DNA from: Halobacillus amylolyticus | Lineage (GTDB): Bacteria > Bacillota > Bacilli > Bacillales > Halobacillaceae | DNA length: 64,000 bases | Reading direction: 5' to 3' | NCBI RefSeq assembly: GCF_022921115.1 | Contig: NZ_CP095075.1 | Span: 3,112,001-3,176,000, forward strand | Shown: one piece after another, positions 1-7,854 of the stretch | Layout of the letters: each line of letters opens with the position of its first letter | Numbering within the stretch: the first letter of the stretch is position 1 | Notes under the pieces: model-generated | The model's input: the letters and a program-made list of their open reading frames with translations, nothing else | Databases searched by the model: none | Told to the model about the DNA's origin: nothing | Position numbers and translations under genes: made by a program

Positions 1-839
1 TTACCGGTCGAGATCCCTGTGCCCCCGTCTACTTTATCGACTAGTGTATAGGCAGGAGTAATAAACAACGATAGGATTTCAAGAGGAACATTAATGGCAA
101 AGTTGAAGTTAGGCATCTTGTGAAAATAGGATTGCGGCAAATATTGAACGCGCTCGCTTGGTGGTGTCTCATAATCATCGGTCGCGAGGCGATCTACTAA
201 TTTCATTTGATGTCTAGAGGCAGGTGCTCCTTTTTTAATTGTGATGATGGCTGTCCGAACATCAGCTTTACCGCTATGAAACAGCTTCCGTGGAGCGAGG
301 GTGACTTCCAGAATTTCCGTGTTTTTAAGTAGATACTCACGAAACTTCGTATAATAAACATTTGTTAAAAATGAATCCTGTACGATCATACATAGAATGC
401 CATTCTCTTTCAATAATTGAAGACCTTTATAGATAAAGAGTGTGTACATATTATGTACGCCAATTTCTTTGAATTCTTTTTCAAGCTCGTCTTTATGTTC
501 GCGGAAATATGTGCTTTGCCGTTTCGATTTATATGGTGGATTCCCGATAACAGCATCGAATAATTGACTGGGCCGTGCTTTAAGAAAATCCTGATGAGTA
601 AATTGGACCTCAAATTCCTCAAGAGACACTTCATGATCGATATCATAGGCATGAATGTGGGAAGGCTTTTGCCCTTCCTCTATCAACGATTTTACAAAAA
701 CACCATCCCCTGTTGAGGGATCTAATATAAGAGGGGGACGCTTATCATGTCCTATTTCTTGCAGTACAGTTTTAACCATATACTTAACGGTAGATATGGG
801 TGTGTCATATTGTCCCATGGATCGCTGATAGGAAAGCAT
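1..839 (-). CDS. N6-adenine DNA methyltransferase, class I, C-terminus off the window
   Basis: Open frame from an ATG at 839 to the left edge, about 279 codons without a stop, so the C-terminus is missing. The frame shows an SAM-binding motif I (LDPSTGDGVFVKSL, about residues 37-50), an acidic motif II (AYDID) and the catalytic tetrapeptide NPPY near residue 95, followed by YKSKRQ. NPPY is the hallmark of N6-adenine methyltransferases of the TaqI/Eco57I type. GGAGGAG lies 7-8 bases before the ATG. No restriction gene is visible on this side, so it could be an orphan methylase or half of a system whose partner lies to the left. An RNA or protein methylase with the same fold is less likely given NPPY. 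Confidence 0.85.
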   Translation of the reverse strand, partial: MLSYQRSMGQYDTPISTVKYMVKTVLQEIGHDKRPPLILDPSTGDGVFVKSLIEEGQKPSHIHAYDIDHEVSLEEFEVQFTHQDFLKARPSQLFDAVIGNPPYKSKRQSTYFREHKDELEKEFKEIGVHNMYTLFIYKGLQLLKENGILCMIVQDSFLTNVYYTKFREYLLKNTEILEVTLAPRKLFHSGKADVRTAIITIKKGAPASRHQMKLVDRLATDDYETPPSERVQYLPQSYFHKMPNFNFAINVPLEILSLFITPAYTLVDKVDGGTGISTG

Positions 840-1001
840 GGATACTCCTCCGGTACTTTTTCAGTATACTTTACACCAAAATGAGGAAAAAGTCACCATA
901 TAATGGGTTTAAAGGAGGGCGCACATACACTTAGCTGCATTATTCATGCAAAAATAAATCAGTATGATAAGAGGTTTTTGAAAGAAAGGTTTTTAAAATA
1001 T

Positions 1002-1054
1002 ATGTTAACCTATTAATTTTTAAGTTGACAGTCTATACCTTCCTTCGCTATCTT
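1002..1054 (+). promoter_or_regulatory. bioY promoter with candidate BirA operator
   Basis: ATGTTAACC (1002-1010) and AGTTGACAG (1023-1031) form an imperfect inverted repeat with 12 bases between, close to the TTGTTAACC/GGTTAACAA arms and 13-base gap that I recall for BirA sites of Bacillus. The right arm contains a -35 TTGACA (1025-1030), followed 18 bases later by TATCTT (1049-1054). BirA bound here would cover the -35. Biotin control is inferred from the site and from the downstream biotin transporter gene. Confidence 0.5.
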
Positions 1055-1085
1055 AGTAATAGATAAGTATGGAGGAGGAATAGAA

Positions 1086-1676
1086 TTGCAGAAATCACGT
1101 TCAACTGCTTACGATATGACAATAGGAGCCTTATTTGTAGCGTTAATGGCAATTGGCTCAAATATTACCGCATTTGCACCTTTTTTATCGATCATGAACG
1201 TACCACTTACTTTGCAGACGTTTGTGGCCATTTTAGCCGGAATTATATTGGGAAGTCGTTTAGGGTTCTTCTCGATGTTTGTTTATACAGTTCTAGGTTT
1301 AATAGGTGCACCTGTTTTTGCAGGATTTAAAGGCGGAATAGGGACTATCTTCATGCCGACGTTTGGCTTTATCCTTTCTTTTATGATTTTAGCTTTTGCC
1401 GTTGGAAAGATAGTTGAAAATCGACGCACCTTTTCGATGTACATGAGTGCCTCCGTGGTAGGGTTACTGATTAATTTTATTGTTGGTGTGAACTGGATGT
1501 ACATGGCACTTCAACTATGGGTTGGTGAAGGTTCTGGCATCGGGTATGCGATTGCCTGGTCGAGTATGACACCATTTCTGGTGAAAGATTTAGCGTTAGC
1601 GGTTTTAGCAGCAGTATTTGCTTATAGATTGGAAAAAGGTGTGCTTCACCGAACTCCTCTGCGTCAAACAGCATAA
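1086..1676 (+). CDS. bioY: Biotin transporter substrate-binding subunit BioY
   Basis: A 196-residue, strongly hydrophobic protein with about six membrane segments, the normal size of the BioY S-component of ECF-type biotin transporters. Typical stretches are PLTLQTF near residues 41-47, followed by AGIILGSRLGF, and FAGFKGG near 80. BioY captures biotin and works alone or with shared EcfAAT energising subunits, which are not in this window. The start is TTG at 1086, placed by GGAGGAGG (1071-1078); no in-frame ATG has a better site. It is monocistronic, with the next gene starting 60 bases later. Confidence 0.9.
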   Translation: MQKSRSTAYDMTIGALFVALMAIGSNITAFAPFLSIMNVPLTLQTFVAILAGIILGSRLGFFSMFVYTVLGLIGAPVFAGFKGGIGTIFMPTFGFILSFMILAFAVGKIVENRRTFSMYMSASVVGLLINFIVGVNWMYMALQLWVGEGSGIGYAIAWSSMTPFLVKDLALAVLAAVFAYRLEKGVLHRTPLRQTA

Positions 1677-1736
1677 AACGTGCGCTGTCATAGCTGCCCT
1701 GCTACAATGAGGGTACCAATGTATCGGGAGGCAGGT

Positions 1737-2786
1737 ATGAAAATTCTAATGTGGCTGATGATTGTATTGATAATGACCGCTTGTCAACCTAATGAGGAAT
1801 CGTCGAATCAAACACCACAAGAAAAGTCTGGTGACTCTACGGAAGTAGCAGCAACCCTGCAGTCACCATGGGATATCGAGGCAAATGGTGGCACCATTTT
1901 TATAACGGAACGTGAAGGACAGATCGTTTCATGGACGGAAGAGCAAGGAGTAAGCAGAGCCGAAGTCGTCACAGAGAAAGACATTACCCAAATCGGTGAG
2001 GGAGGACTGCTCGGGTTTAAGCTTGACCCGAACTTTAATACAAACCATCAAGCATTTGCCTACCATACCTATGAAGGAGAAAACGGTCAGATTAAAAATC
2101 GAATAATCATGCTTACCTACGAGAATAGTCAATGGACAGAAACAGACGTGATCCTTGAGGGTATACCAGGCGCGAACTTTCATAATGGCGGTCGCATTGA
2201 GATAGGGCCTGATCGTAAGCTGTATGTAACGACAGGGGATTCATTAAATGGAGATTTGGCACAGGATAAGGAGAGTTTAGCAGGGAAAATCCTGCGCCTC
2301 AATTTGGATGGTTCTGTTCCGGAAGACAACCCATTCGAAGGCTCTTATGTCTATAGTTATGGTCACCGTAATCCACAGGGGCTTGCGTGGGACGAAGATG
2401 GGCAGCTCTATGCCTCTGAGCACGGACCTGATAACCATGATGAAGTGAATAAAATTAATCCTGGCGACAATTACGGATGGCCTGACATAGTCGGGGAAGA
2501 AAATGCGGACGGGGTAGAGGGGCCTATTTACCAAACAGGTGAAAATACATGGGCTCCTTCAGGAATAGCTGCCTTCAATGAAAGACTTTACATCGCAACA
2601 TTAAGAGGAACGGCTTTACGGACGCTATCCTTTGAAGGTGAGAATCCATCTATAGTAGTGGATGATTACGGAAGAATTCGTGACGTTGAGCAAATCGGTG
2701 AATCGATCTATTTTATTACCAATAATACCGATGGGCGAGGGAGCCCAGAGGAAGACGATGATCGCCTTATAAAGCTTTCCCCTTGA
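1737..2786 (+). CDS. PQQ-dependent sugar dehydrogenase-like lipoprotein
   Basis: 349 residues. The frame is open from 1680, but ATG 1737 follows GGGAGG (1726-1731) and begins a lipoprotein signal peptide with lipobox LIMTAC (Cys about residue 16). The rest is the six-bladed propeller of the glucose/sorbosone dehydrogenase family, with family motifs GHRNPQG (about 209-215), EHGPDNHDEVN (about 228-238) and NYGWP. Members are extracytoplasmic, PQQ-linked sugar or aldose dehydrogenases, though many Bacillaceae copies have no known substrate. The low-complexity S/T/E/Q-rich stretch after the Cys is a linker. A bidirectional terminator follows. Confidence 0.88.
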   Translation: MKILMWLMIVLIMTACQPNEESSNQTPQEKSGDSTEVAATLQSPWDIEANGGTIFITEREGQIVSWTEEQGVSRAEVVTEKDITQIGEGGLLGFKLDPNFNTNHQAFAYHTYEGENGQIKNRIIMLTYENSQWTETDVILEGIPGANFHNGGRIEIGPDRKLYVTTGDSLNGDLAQDKESLAGKILRLNLDGSVPEDNPFEGSYVYSYGHRNPQGLAWDEDGQLYASEHGPDNHDEVNKINPGDNYGWPDIVGEENADGVEGPIYQTGENTWAPSGIAAFNERLYIATLRGTALRTLSFEGENPSIVVDDYGRIRDVEQIGESIYFITNNTDGRGSPEEDDDRLIKLSP

Positions 2787-2794
2787 TTGTAGAT

Positions 2795-2832
2795 AATCCA
2801 AGAATACTCCTTGTTTGGAGTTTTCTTGGATT
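2795..2832. terminator. Bidirectional terminator between convergent genes
   Basis: AATCCAAGAATACTCC (2795-2810) pairs with GGAGTTTTCTTGGATT (2817-2832) across a TTGTTT loop. It lies between a plus-strand and a minus-strand gene and probably serves both. Confidence 0.8.
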
Positions 2833-2838
2833 ATTCCT

Positions 2839-3237
2839 TTATTCCTCTGAAATAAACTTGCCATGAACAAAAACCATGATGGCAAAAACAACAAAGGCAA
2901 TTAATAATATAGTTCCACCTACGATAAAGAACACGGTGTTAAATGTTCCCATGCCTCCAAAAGGTTTTGTGAAATATAACCACATTCCTGTCGTTAGGCC
3001 TAATACACCGAAAAAGGATGTCCATACATGAACCTTGGCAAGTTTAGAGTCTTTTGGAATAGAAAAGACTTTGTAATAAATAGCGAAGGCAAATAAAGAC
3101 AGCCATCCCACAACGAGGATGTGTGCATGAACAGCTGTGAGTTGATAGCCGCCCCCTCCAGCCATATGCGACCCCATAAAGGCACCGATTAAAGCATAAA
3201 TTGCTGAAACTCGTACAAAAAATCGGGTACGATCCAA
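2839..3237 (-). CDS. Small haem-copper oxidase subunit I-like membrane protein
   Basis: 132 residues with four membrane helices. The second helix carries AVHAHILVVGW, like the histidine-bearing helix of cytochrome oxidase/NorB subunit I, but the protein is only a quarter of subunit I length and lacks the binuclear-centre region. Bacillaceae genomes carry such short proteins under the name cytochrome-c oxidase; their role is unknown to me. The frame extends to a TTG at 3252, but GGAGGGG (3242-3248) would then be inside the coding region, so TTG 3237, six bases behind it, is the better start. Confidence 0.75.
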   Translation of the reverse strand: MDRTRFFVRVSAIYALIGAFMGSHMAGGGGYQLTAVHAHILVVGWLSLFAFAIYYKVFSIPKDSKLAKVHVWTSFFGVLGLTTGMWLYFTKPFGGMGTFNTVFFIVGGTILLIAFVVFAIMVFVHGKFISEE

Positions 3238-3422
3238 TGGAAACCCCTCCAAATACTAATTAGAATCTTATGCCATTATATCGAAGCTGAAAACTAAAAG
3301 ATACGAACAGATAAGGAATGTTGCAAAAGGTTCAAAAATGCTTCATTCTATAAACGAGGTTTTTGAATCTTTTTCTCCATTCATACGTAGGATAGGTAGT
3401 CGTGACATGAGGAGGAAATGAA

Positions 3423-3863
3423 GTGAAAAAGTTTTTAGTACTATCATTGTTACTAGTGGCTTTAAGTGGCTGTGGACTTATTGAGGAAGCAACGAACGGA
3501 TTGCAATATACTGAGGATGTGACAGCATTTATTTCTGATGCTGAGGAGTTTTCCAGTGACTTGCCTAATTTAATTGAGCAAGCTCAGAATGATGCGATTA
3601 GTTTTGACGATGTGGAAGAACGCCTACAAGAATTTCAAACTGAAATCGAAGAAGTGCAGGCAATAAATCCGCCAGAGCTTGCTGAAAGTATTCATAACGA
3701 CCTTATGAATTACACCGATCAACTGGAAACGGGTGTGAATGAAATGATCCAAGCTGCCCAGGATCAAGCAATTAATATGGAATCTCTAGAAAACTCTTCC
3801 CTGTTCCAAGCGATCCAACAAATTCAGCAAATCCAAGAAAACATAAACCAATTAGGTGGTTAA
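3423..3863 (+). CDS. Small alpha-helical lipoprotein, DUF6376-like
   Basis: 146 residues. GTG start behind GAGGAGG; signal peptide with lipobox ALSGC (Cys about residue 17), so the mature protein is anchored outside the membrane. The remainder is acidic, helical and Gln/Glu-rich (QAIQQIQQIQ near the C-terminus), and looks like a three-helix bundle. It resembles a family of Bacillus lipoproteins (DUF6376) of unknown function; this assignment is from memory. It is a single gene with its own terminator. Confidence 0.8.
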   Translation: MKKFLVLSLLLVALSGCGLIEEATNGLQYTEDVTAFISDAEEFSSDLPNLIEQAQNDAISFDDVEERLQEFQTEIEEVQAINPPELAESIHNDLMNYTDQLETGVNEMIQAAQDQAINMESLENSSLFQAIQQIQQIQENINQLGG

Positions 3864-3865
3864 AA

Positions 3866-3889
3866 CGAGCATACTATATGCTCGTTTTT
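3866..3889 (+). terminator. Terminator of the small lipoprotein gene
   Basis: ACGAGCAT-actat-ATGCTCGT followed by a T tract, directly behind the stop codon. Confidence 0.85.
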
Positions 3890-3897
3890 TATTGGGC

Positions 3898-3951
3898 AAA
3901 ACTTCCACCTCAGGTCATCCAAAAAATTGGATGACCTGAGGTGGAAGTTTT
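3898..3951. repeat. Perfect 25-bp inverted repeat with a 4-base loop
   Basis: The left arm 3898-3922 (AAAACTTCCACC...CATCCAA) is exactly complementary to 3927-3951, leaving a loop of four A. It follows a complete terminator and precedes the next promoter, so it is not needed to end transcription of the lipoprotein gene. Because it ends in TTTT in both orientations it could still stop RNA polymerase either way. Confidence 0.85.
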
Positions 3952-3958
3952 ATGGGAT

Positions 3959-3987
3959 TTGGATGAGGTGCCTTTTTGATATATGAT
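3959..3987 (+). promoter_or_regulatory. Sigma-A-type promoter of the Xaa-Pro peptidase gene
   Basis: TTGGAT (3959-3964), 17 bases, TATGAT (3982-3987). The -10 contains the first in-frame ATG (3983), which therefore cannot be the start codon. Confidence 0.65.
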
Positions 3988-4015
3988 AGAGTTGAAACGA
4001 AGAAGGGATGATCTT

Positions 4016-5116
4016 ATGGAACATAGATTGAATCGTTTTTCTATCTACTTAAAAGAGAATCATATTGATGTAGCTTTCTTAAATTCTAAAGAGAATGTCT
4101 TTTATTTAACAGGTTTTCAGACCGATCCGCACGAACGGTTGCTAGGCTTGCTTGTTTTTCCTGAAGCTGATCCGATCGCTGTCCTTCCTGGTATGGAGGC
4201 AGGTCAAATTCGTGATGCCGGCTGGACCTATGACGTGATTGGCTATGCTGATCATGAGAATCCTTGGACGATAATGGCGGATAAGATGAAACAACAGGGG
4301 GTTCTTCAGCCGAAAACGGTAGGGTTCGAGAAGCAAGTTCTTTCCTATGGACGCAGTGAGTCACTACTAGCCCTTTTTAAGGAAGTATCTGTCATAGATG
4401 TCGAGGGACAGCTTAATGAGATGCGCCTCGTGAAGGACGAGCAGGAAATCAGCATTATGCGTGAAGCAGCTGAGCTTGCTGATTTTGGTGTGAAGATAGG
4501 AACAGAAACACTTAAAGAAGGTATTACAGAAATGGAAGTTCTCGCGACGATCGAGTACGAATTGAAGAAAAAAGGTGTCGCGGAAATGTCCTTTTCTACA
4601 ATGGTGTTGTTCGGTGAAAAGTCTGGACAGCCCCACGGAAATCCTGGCGACCGTAAGCTAGAAGCTGGCGATTTCGTTTTGTTTGATCTTGGTGTTGTCT
4701 GGAAGGGGTATACATCAGATATCACTCGGACGTATGCTTTTAAGTCAATTTCCGATGAACAAAAGTCTATTTATGAGAAAGTTCATGAAGCCATTGAAGC
4801 ATCGCTTTCCATTAGTAAACCGGGGACCCGTATTGGCGACCTCGACCAAACAGCAAGGGATATCATCACAGACGCTGGTTATGGCGAGCTATTTCCTCAT
4901 AGAATCGGTCATGGTTTAGGGATCAATGTTCATGAATTTCCTTCCATGAGCCATCTGAATGATGGCGTGTTGAAGGAAGGCATGACGTACACGATTGAAC
5001 CTGGTATTTATGATCCGGCAGTCGGTGGTGTACGTTTAGAAGATGATGTCTTAGTAACTGCCGATGGTTGTGAAACGTTAACAAAAACTCCAAAGGAACT
5101 CCGGATAATTGAATAG
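4016..5116 (+). CDS. M24 Xaa-Pro aminopeptidase/dipeptidase
   Basis: 366 residues, the usual size of Bacillus YqhT/YkvY-type proline peptidases. An N-terminal creatinase-like domain (about 1-125) precedes the pita-bread catalytic domain. The five metal ligands are visible: Asp in LFDLGV (about 223), Asp in TSDITRT (about 234), His in HRIGHGLG (about 296), Glu in TIEPGIY (about 326) and Glu in RLEDDV (about 341). It is a cytosolic two-metal enzyme cleaving X-Pro bonds. The frame opens at 3983, but that ATG lies in the -10 box; ATG 4016 follows GAAGGGATG. Monocistronic with a terminator. Confidence 0.9.
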   Translation: MEHRLNRFSIYLKENHIDVAFLNSKENVFYLTGFQTDPHERLLGLLVFPEADPIAVLPGMEAGQIRDAGWTYDVIGYADHENPWTIMADKMKQQGVLQPKTVGFEKQVLSYGRSESLLALFKEVSVIDVEGQLNEMRLVKDEQEISIMREAAELADFGVKIGTETLKEGITEMEVLATIEYELKKKGVAEMSFSTMVLFGEKSGQPHGNPGDRKLEAGDFVLFDLGVVWKGYTSDITRTYAFKSISDEQKSIYEKVHEAIEASLSISKPGTRIGDLDQTARDIITDAGYGELFPHRIGHGLGINVHEFPSMSHLNDGVLKEGMTYTIEPGIYDPAVGGVRLEDDVLVTADGCETLTKTPKELRIIE

Positions 5117-5121
5117 CTGTT

Positions 5122-5159
5122 AAAGCCTGACATCCTAAATGAATGTCAGGCCTTTTTTG
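5122..5159 (+). terminator. Terminator of the Xaa-Pro peptidase gene
   Basis: AAAGCCTGACAT...ATGTCAGGCC followed by TTTTTT. Confidence 0.9.
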
Positions 5160-5500
5160 TTTTTACAAAATGGAAACTCTTTTGTGAAGGGGACTCAGAA
5201 ATATTTTTTAATAAATAGATCCTTATTTTTCACTCCTAACAGCAAATATATTTCCTTATTATGTTAAAATTATCACGGTTACAATATAAATATCATCGTA
5301 CTAAGGAGTGGAGCCTTGGACTTTCTAACAGATAAAGTGATATACATATCTTGATTCATATTAATCATCCATTGGTGGTGGGGTTGGTGTGAAGGCAAGG
5401 GGATTTTATTAATTACTCGAAACAGCTAGGAATGCATTATTATAGTCATGTCTATGTTGAGGGATGAACATACGAAAAGCCACAGAGAGGAATGGGCAGT
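5160..5500 (+). other. AT-rich gap with a 12-codon leader-like ORF
   Basis: No full gene is visible in these 340 bases. AAGGAGTGG (5302-5310) stands correctly before a TTG at 5316 that opens a 12-codon ORF ending at 5354 (MDFLTDKVIYIS). It may be a leader peptide or the stub of a lost gene. No promoter is convincing. Confidence 0.4.
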
Positions 5501-5899
5501 ATGGTTGAATACTTTTGGCTTATCCCACTGGTGAGTTTGATTATTTTGGTTCTTCATGGAACTAAGGAATTTCCGAAAATCTACAAAATTATTGGTGATG
5601 GATACTTTTTTATACTTACAGTGGTTTTTATCGTGATAAGGGAAAGAATTAGTTATCTTTACGAAGAACCACCTATACCTGATATTTATTGGGGCAAAAA
5701 TTCAGCTTGGGCAGAAGTAGCCTCCTGGCTATACTTATTGCCAGCAGCAGTAATCATGTTCATTGCTTATTGCATTTGGTTTGAAAATACAAGCGGGGTG
5801 AAAAATAAAGTTCTTTTATCCATTAGTATTATTCCGGTCATTTTCATTTTCATTACTTATACAATAGTATTTGGCCTAATTTATGGATACAGGCCATAG
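5501..5899 (+). CDS. Unrecognised four-helix membrane protein
   Basis: 132 residues from ATG 5501, which lies 10 bases behind GAGAGG; the ATG at 5492 is only one base behind it. Four hydrophobic stretches are visible, with a polar loop EEPPIPDIYWGKNSAW between helices 2 and 3. I do not recognise the family. No terminator lies between it and the hydrolase 160 bases downstream, but the gap suggests independent translation. Confidence 0.7.
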   Translation: MVEYFWLIPLVSLIILVLHGTKEFPKIYKIIGDGYFFILTVVFIVIRERISYLYEEPPIPDIYWGKNSAWAEVASWLYLLPAAVIMFIAYCIWFENTSGVKNKVLLSISIIPVIFIFITYTIVFGLIYGYRP

Positions 5900-6058
5900 T
5901 AGTGGGCTTATTTAGGTAGAGGTAAGTGAAAGGCTTATGCTCTGAACAAGTATAGATTAGCAGGTGATAAGGTACCTAACCTCAAAGAGACCTATACGGG
6001 AGCAAGATATAAAGAAGAACACGTGCATACATTAACTGTCAGGAAGGAGGAGGGAGTG

Positions 6059-6718
6059 ATGGAAATCATACAAAAAGAGATTCTTACCACCATTAACCAC
6101 TCGATTCCATACACCTATGTTCAGAAAAAAGCAGATAATAATAAAATCTGTATTATGATTCCAGGATTAGGATATACAACAGACCAACCATTGTTTTACT
6201 ATGCCACTGGTCTGTTTTTAGGAAAAGGTTTTGATATTTTACATATTAATTATAAATATGATCCAAAAGAGTTCAATGAATTGGAGCGGGGTGAAAAGGT
6301 CGGGATAATTAAAGAAGATGTTCAATCTTTCTTGGATCAAATTTTACCTGCAGGGAAATATATCCGAAGTTATATAATTGCTAAATCGATTGGTACAGCG
6401 GCACTAGCTAATGAGCTAGCAAACCGTGGAGAACTAAAGAATGCTAAAGCCATATGGTTAACCCCTTTGCTACAAGTAGATTATATCTTTGATCACCTTA
6501 TTAACAATAAGCAACAGGAAGGGCTCGTCATTATTGGTGATAATGATCAAGGTTATATTGAGGAGCGTTTTAGTAAATTGTCTGGAAGTGAAAACATAAA
6601 TAGTATCTTGGTAAAAGGAACGAATCACTCGCTGGAGCATAAGGATGGACTGTATAAATCAATTGATTGCCTTAAAGAAATAATAGAGGAAATTGATAAA
6701 TTCATCTCAATTGAATAG
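6059..6718 (+). CDS. Alpha/beta-hydrolase family protein
   Basis: 219 residues. ATG 6059 sits 8-9 bases behind AAGGAGGAGG (from 6043), far better than the GTG at 6023. The protein has an oxyanion-type strand IMIPGLGYT (about 32-40), a nucleophile elbow AKSIGT (Ser about 109), an acidic residue in IIGDNDQGY and a His in GTNHSLEH, so the Ser-Asp-His order fits an alpha/beta hydrolase. Substrate unknown; there is no signal peptide, so it is probably cytosolic. Confidence 0.8.
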   Translation: MEIIQKEILTTINHSIPYTYVQKKADNNKICIMIPGLGYTTDQPLFYYATGLFLGKGFDILHINYKYDPKEFNELERGEKVGIIKEDVQSFLDQILPAGKYIRSYIIAKSIGTAALANELANRGELKNAKAIWLTPLLQVDYIFDHLINNKQQEGLVIIGDNDQGYIEERFSKLSGSENINSILVKGTNHSLEHKDGLYKSIDCLKEIIEEIDKFISIE

Positions 6719-6867
6719 GGAGAGAGAAACTCATCCCAATTCATGATGTGATCTGAACACTAATATCGGTTTTGGTGATATTTTCCGGGTGTAGAACTAA
6801 CTTTTATCCAAAATATAAGTACTGAACAGTGTTAAACTGTTCCAATTCCCACTAGGGGTGATCAGTG

Positions 6868-7068
6868 ATGGCCGACAACAATAGGAATGAATTGTTAGTG
6901 CCTGGTGCAGAAAATGCAATGGATAGTATGAAGGAAGAAATTGCAAGTGAATTTGGTGTTAAGCTCGGAGCAGACACCACTGCGCGCGAAAACGGATCGG
7001 TGGGTGGCGAAATGGTCAAACGAATGATCAAAATTGCCGAATCAAGTATGCAAGACAAAAACAAATAG
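6868..7068 (+). CDS. Alpha/beta-type small acid-soluble spore protein
   Basis: 66 residues with the complete family pattern: [26 protein letters not shown] (the GPR protease cleavage region) and [13 protein letters not shown]. These proteins coat DNA in the spore core, force an A-like helix, protect against UV and are degraded by GPR at germination. ATG 6868 is chosen over the GTG at 6865 because AGGGGTG ends 7 bases before it. It is probably sigma-G controlled; I could not fix a sigma-G promoter with confidence. Confidence 0.95.
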   Translation: MADNNRNELLVPGAENAMDSMKEEIASEFGVKLGADTTARENGSVGGEMVKRMIKIAESSMQDKNK

Positions 7069-7075
7069 TAAGAAG

Positions 7076-7112
7076 AAAAGGGGACTCTTATTTCGGGAGT
7101 CCCCTTTTCTTT
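7076..7112 (+). terminator. Terminator of the SASP gene
   Basis: AAAAGGGGACTC...GAGTCCCCTTTT followed by CTTTT. Confidence 0.9.
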
Positions 7113-7210
7113 TCCCAAAAGGCAAGCACTCATTGGTAGGGCTCAGAAAAGGCTAGAATAAATTATATAACCTTACAAAAGACTCTCTTTGAATAGTGGA
7201 GGTGTGAAGA

Positions 7211-7315
7211 ATGGAAAGCGAAAAATTTGGGGTCCATGAAGTGACTGACTTGCGCGAGCTAATTAATTTTAAAGTAGCTTGTCATTTGACACAAGGGAGG
7301 TCCAAAGATGAATAA
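7211..7315 (+). CDS. Short spore-coat-like ORF overlapping the CotF gene
   Basis: 34 codons with GGAGGTG six bases before ATG 7211. The peptide KFGVHEVTDLRELINFK resembles the N-terminus of the roughly 60-80-residue YraD/YraE-like proteins that precede CotF-type genes in Bacillus; this match is from memory. It stops at 7315, eight bases inside the next gene, after a polar tail where the longer relatives continue. Either it is a naturally shortened, translationally coupled partner or it has lost its C-terminus. Confidence 0.6.
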   Translation: MESEKFGVHEVTDLRELINFKVACHLTQGRSKDE

Positions 7316-7664
7316 TTTCCTTGAAAAAATAACGGGCATGGCGCCATTGACCGATCAAGTCATTGCGACAGACATTTTATTGGCTGTTAAGTCTGAAATA
7401 AAAAGTTATTCTTTAGCTATTACTGAAACGGCTACGAAAGAAGTTAGAGATACATTAACCCAGCAATTAGAGGAAGTTATTGCGTTCCATGAACAGATCT
7501 CAGCTTATATGATAGAAAACGGATTCTACCATCCACATGATACATCCAAACAGCTGCAAGTGGACATGAAAACGGCCGATACGGCATTGAGTATGACGAA
7601 GGGTAAAAATTTCAGTACCCTAAGCCTACGGGGACAAATGACTAGAAATATAAATAAGCCATGA
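7308..7664 (+). CDS. CotF-type spore coat protein
   Basis: 118 residues, all helical, of the CotF/YhcQ family: an N-terminal segment with LTDQVIATDILLAVKSEIKSY, then a helical hairpin with EVIAFHEQISAYM and the FYHP motif of family members. Such proteins associate with the coat of the developing spore. The RBS AGGGAGG lies inside the preceding short ORF, whose stop overlaps this start, so the two are probably co-translated in the mother cell. A terminator overlaps the stop codon. Confidence 0.88.
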   Translation: MNNFLEKITGMAPLTDQVIATDILLAVKSEIKSYSLAITETATKEVRDTLTQQLEEVIAFHEQISAYMIENGFYHPHDTSKQLQVDMKTADTALSMTKGKNFSTLSLRGQMTRNINKP

Positions 7665-7712
7665 TATGCAGGTGATTCAAAATCCTGCGTATTATGGCTT
7701 ATTGTTTTTTTT
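7653..7712 (+). terminator. Terminator of the coat gene pair
   Basis: AATAAGCCAT...ATGGCTTATT with an inner GCAGG...CCTGC pair, then a T-rich tail. It overlaps the end of the CotF-type gene. Confidence 0.8.
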
Positions 7713-7752
7713 ATGAGCTTGTCCATCCTGACTATAAAAGTTTATACGTACA

Positions 7753-7768
7753 TACGCCTCAAGTCGTA
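7753..7768. promoter_or_regulatory. Candidate LiaR-binding box
   Basis: TACGCCTCAAGTCGTA is an imperfect 16-bp palindrome. It matches the pattern TACG-CTC--GTC-TA that I recall for the LiaR box of the B. subtilis liaI promoter. Its centre lies about 67 bases before the predicted transcription start, the position expected for an activating LiaR site. Confidence 0.55.
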
Positions 7769-7791
7769 GGCAGAAATATGTCTCTGGCTCA

Positions 7792-7820
7792 TTACTGAGA
7801 AAGACGATTCACCGTATGAT
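7792..7820 (+). promoter_or_regulatory. Promoter of the lia operon
   Basis: TTACTG (7792-7797), 17 bases, TATGAT (7815-7820). The weak -35 and good -10 fit an activator-dependent promoter downstream of the LiaR-like palindrome. Confidence 0.55.
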
Positions 7821-7854
7821 AGAGGTAAGAAATCGGCGAGGAGGGAAATAATCG

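Noticed and set aside
3983..4015. Longer start for the Xaa-Pro peptidase
   Set aside because: The ATG at 3983 is part of the TATGAT -10 box, so a transcript from this promoter could not contain it.
5900..6022. Leader resembling a T-box (GGTGATAAGGTACC, AGGTACCT palindrome)
   Set aside because: No T-box sequence TGGNACC, specifier loop or terminator/antiterminator pair can be found before the hydrolase gene.
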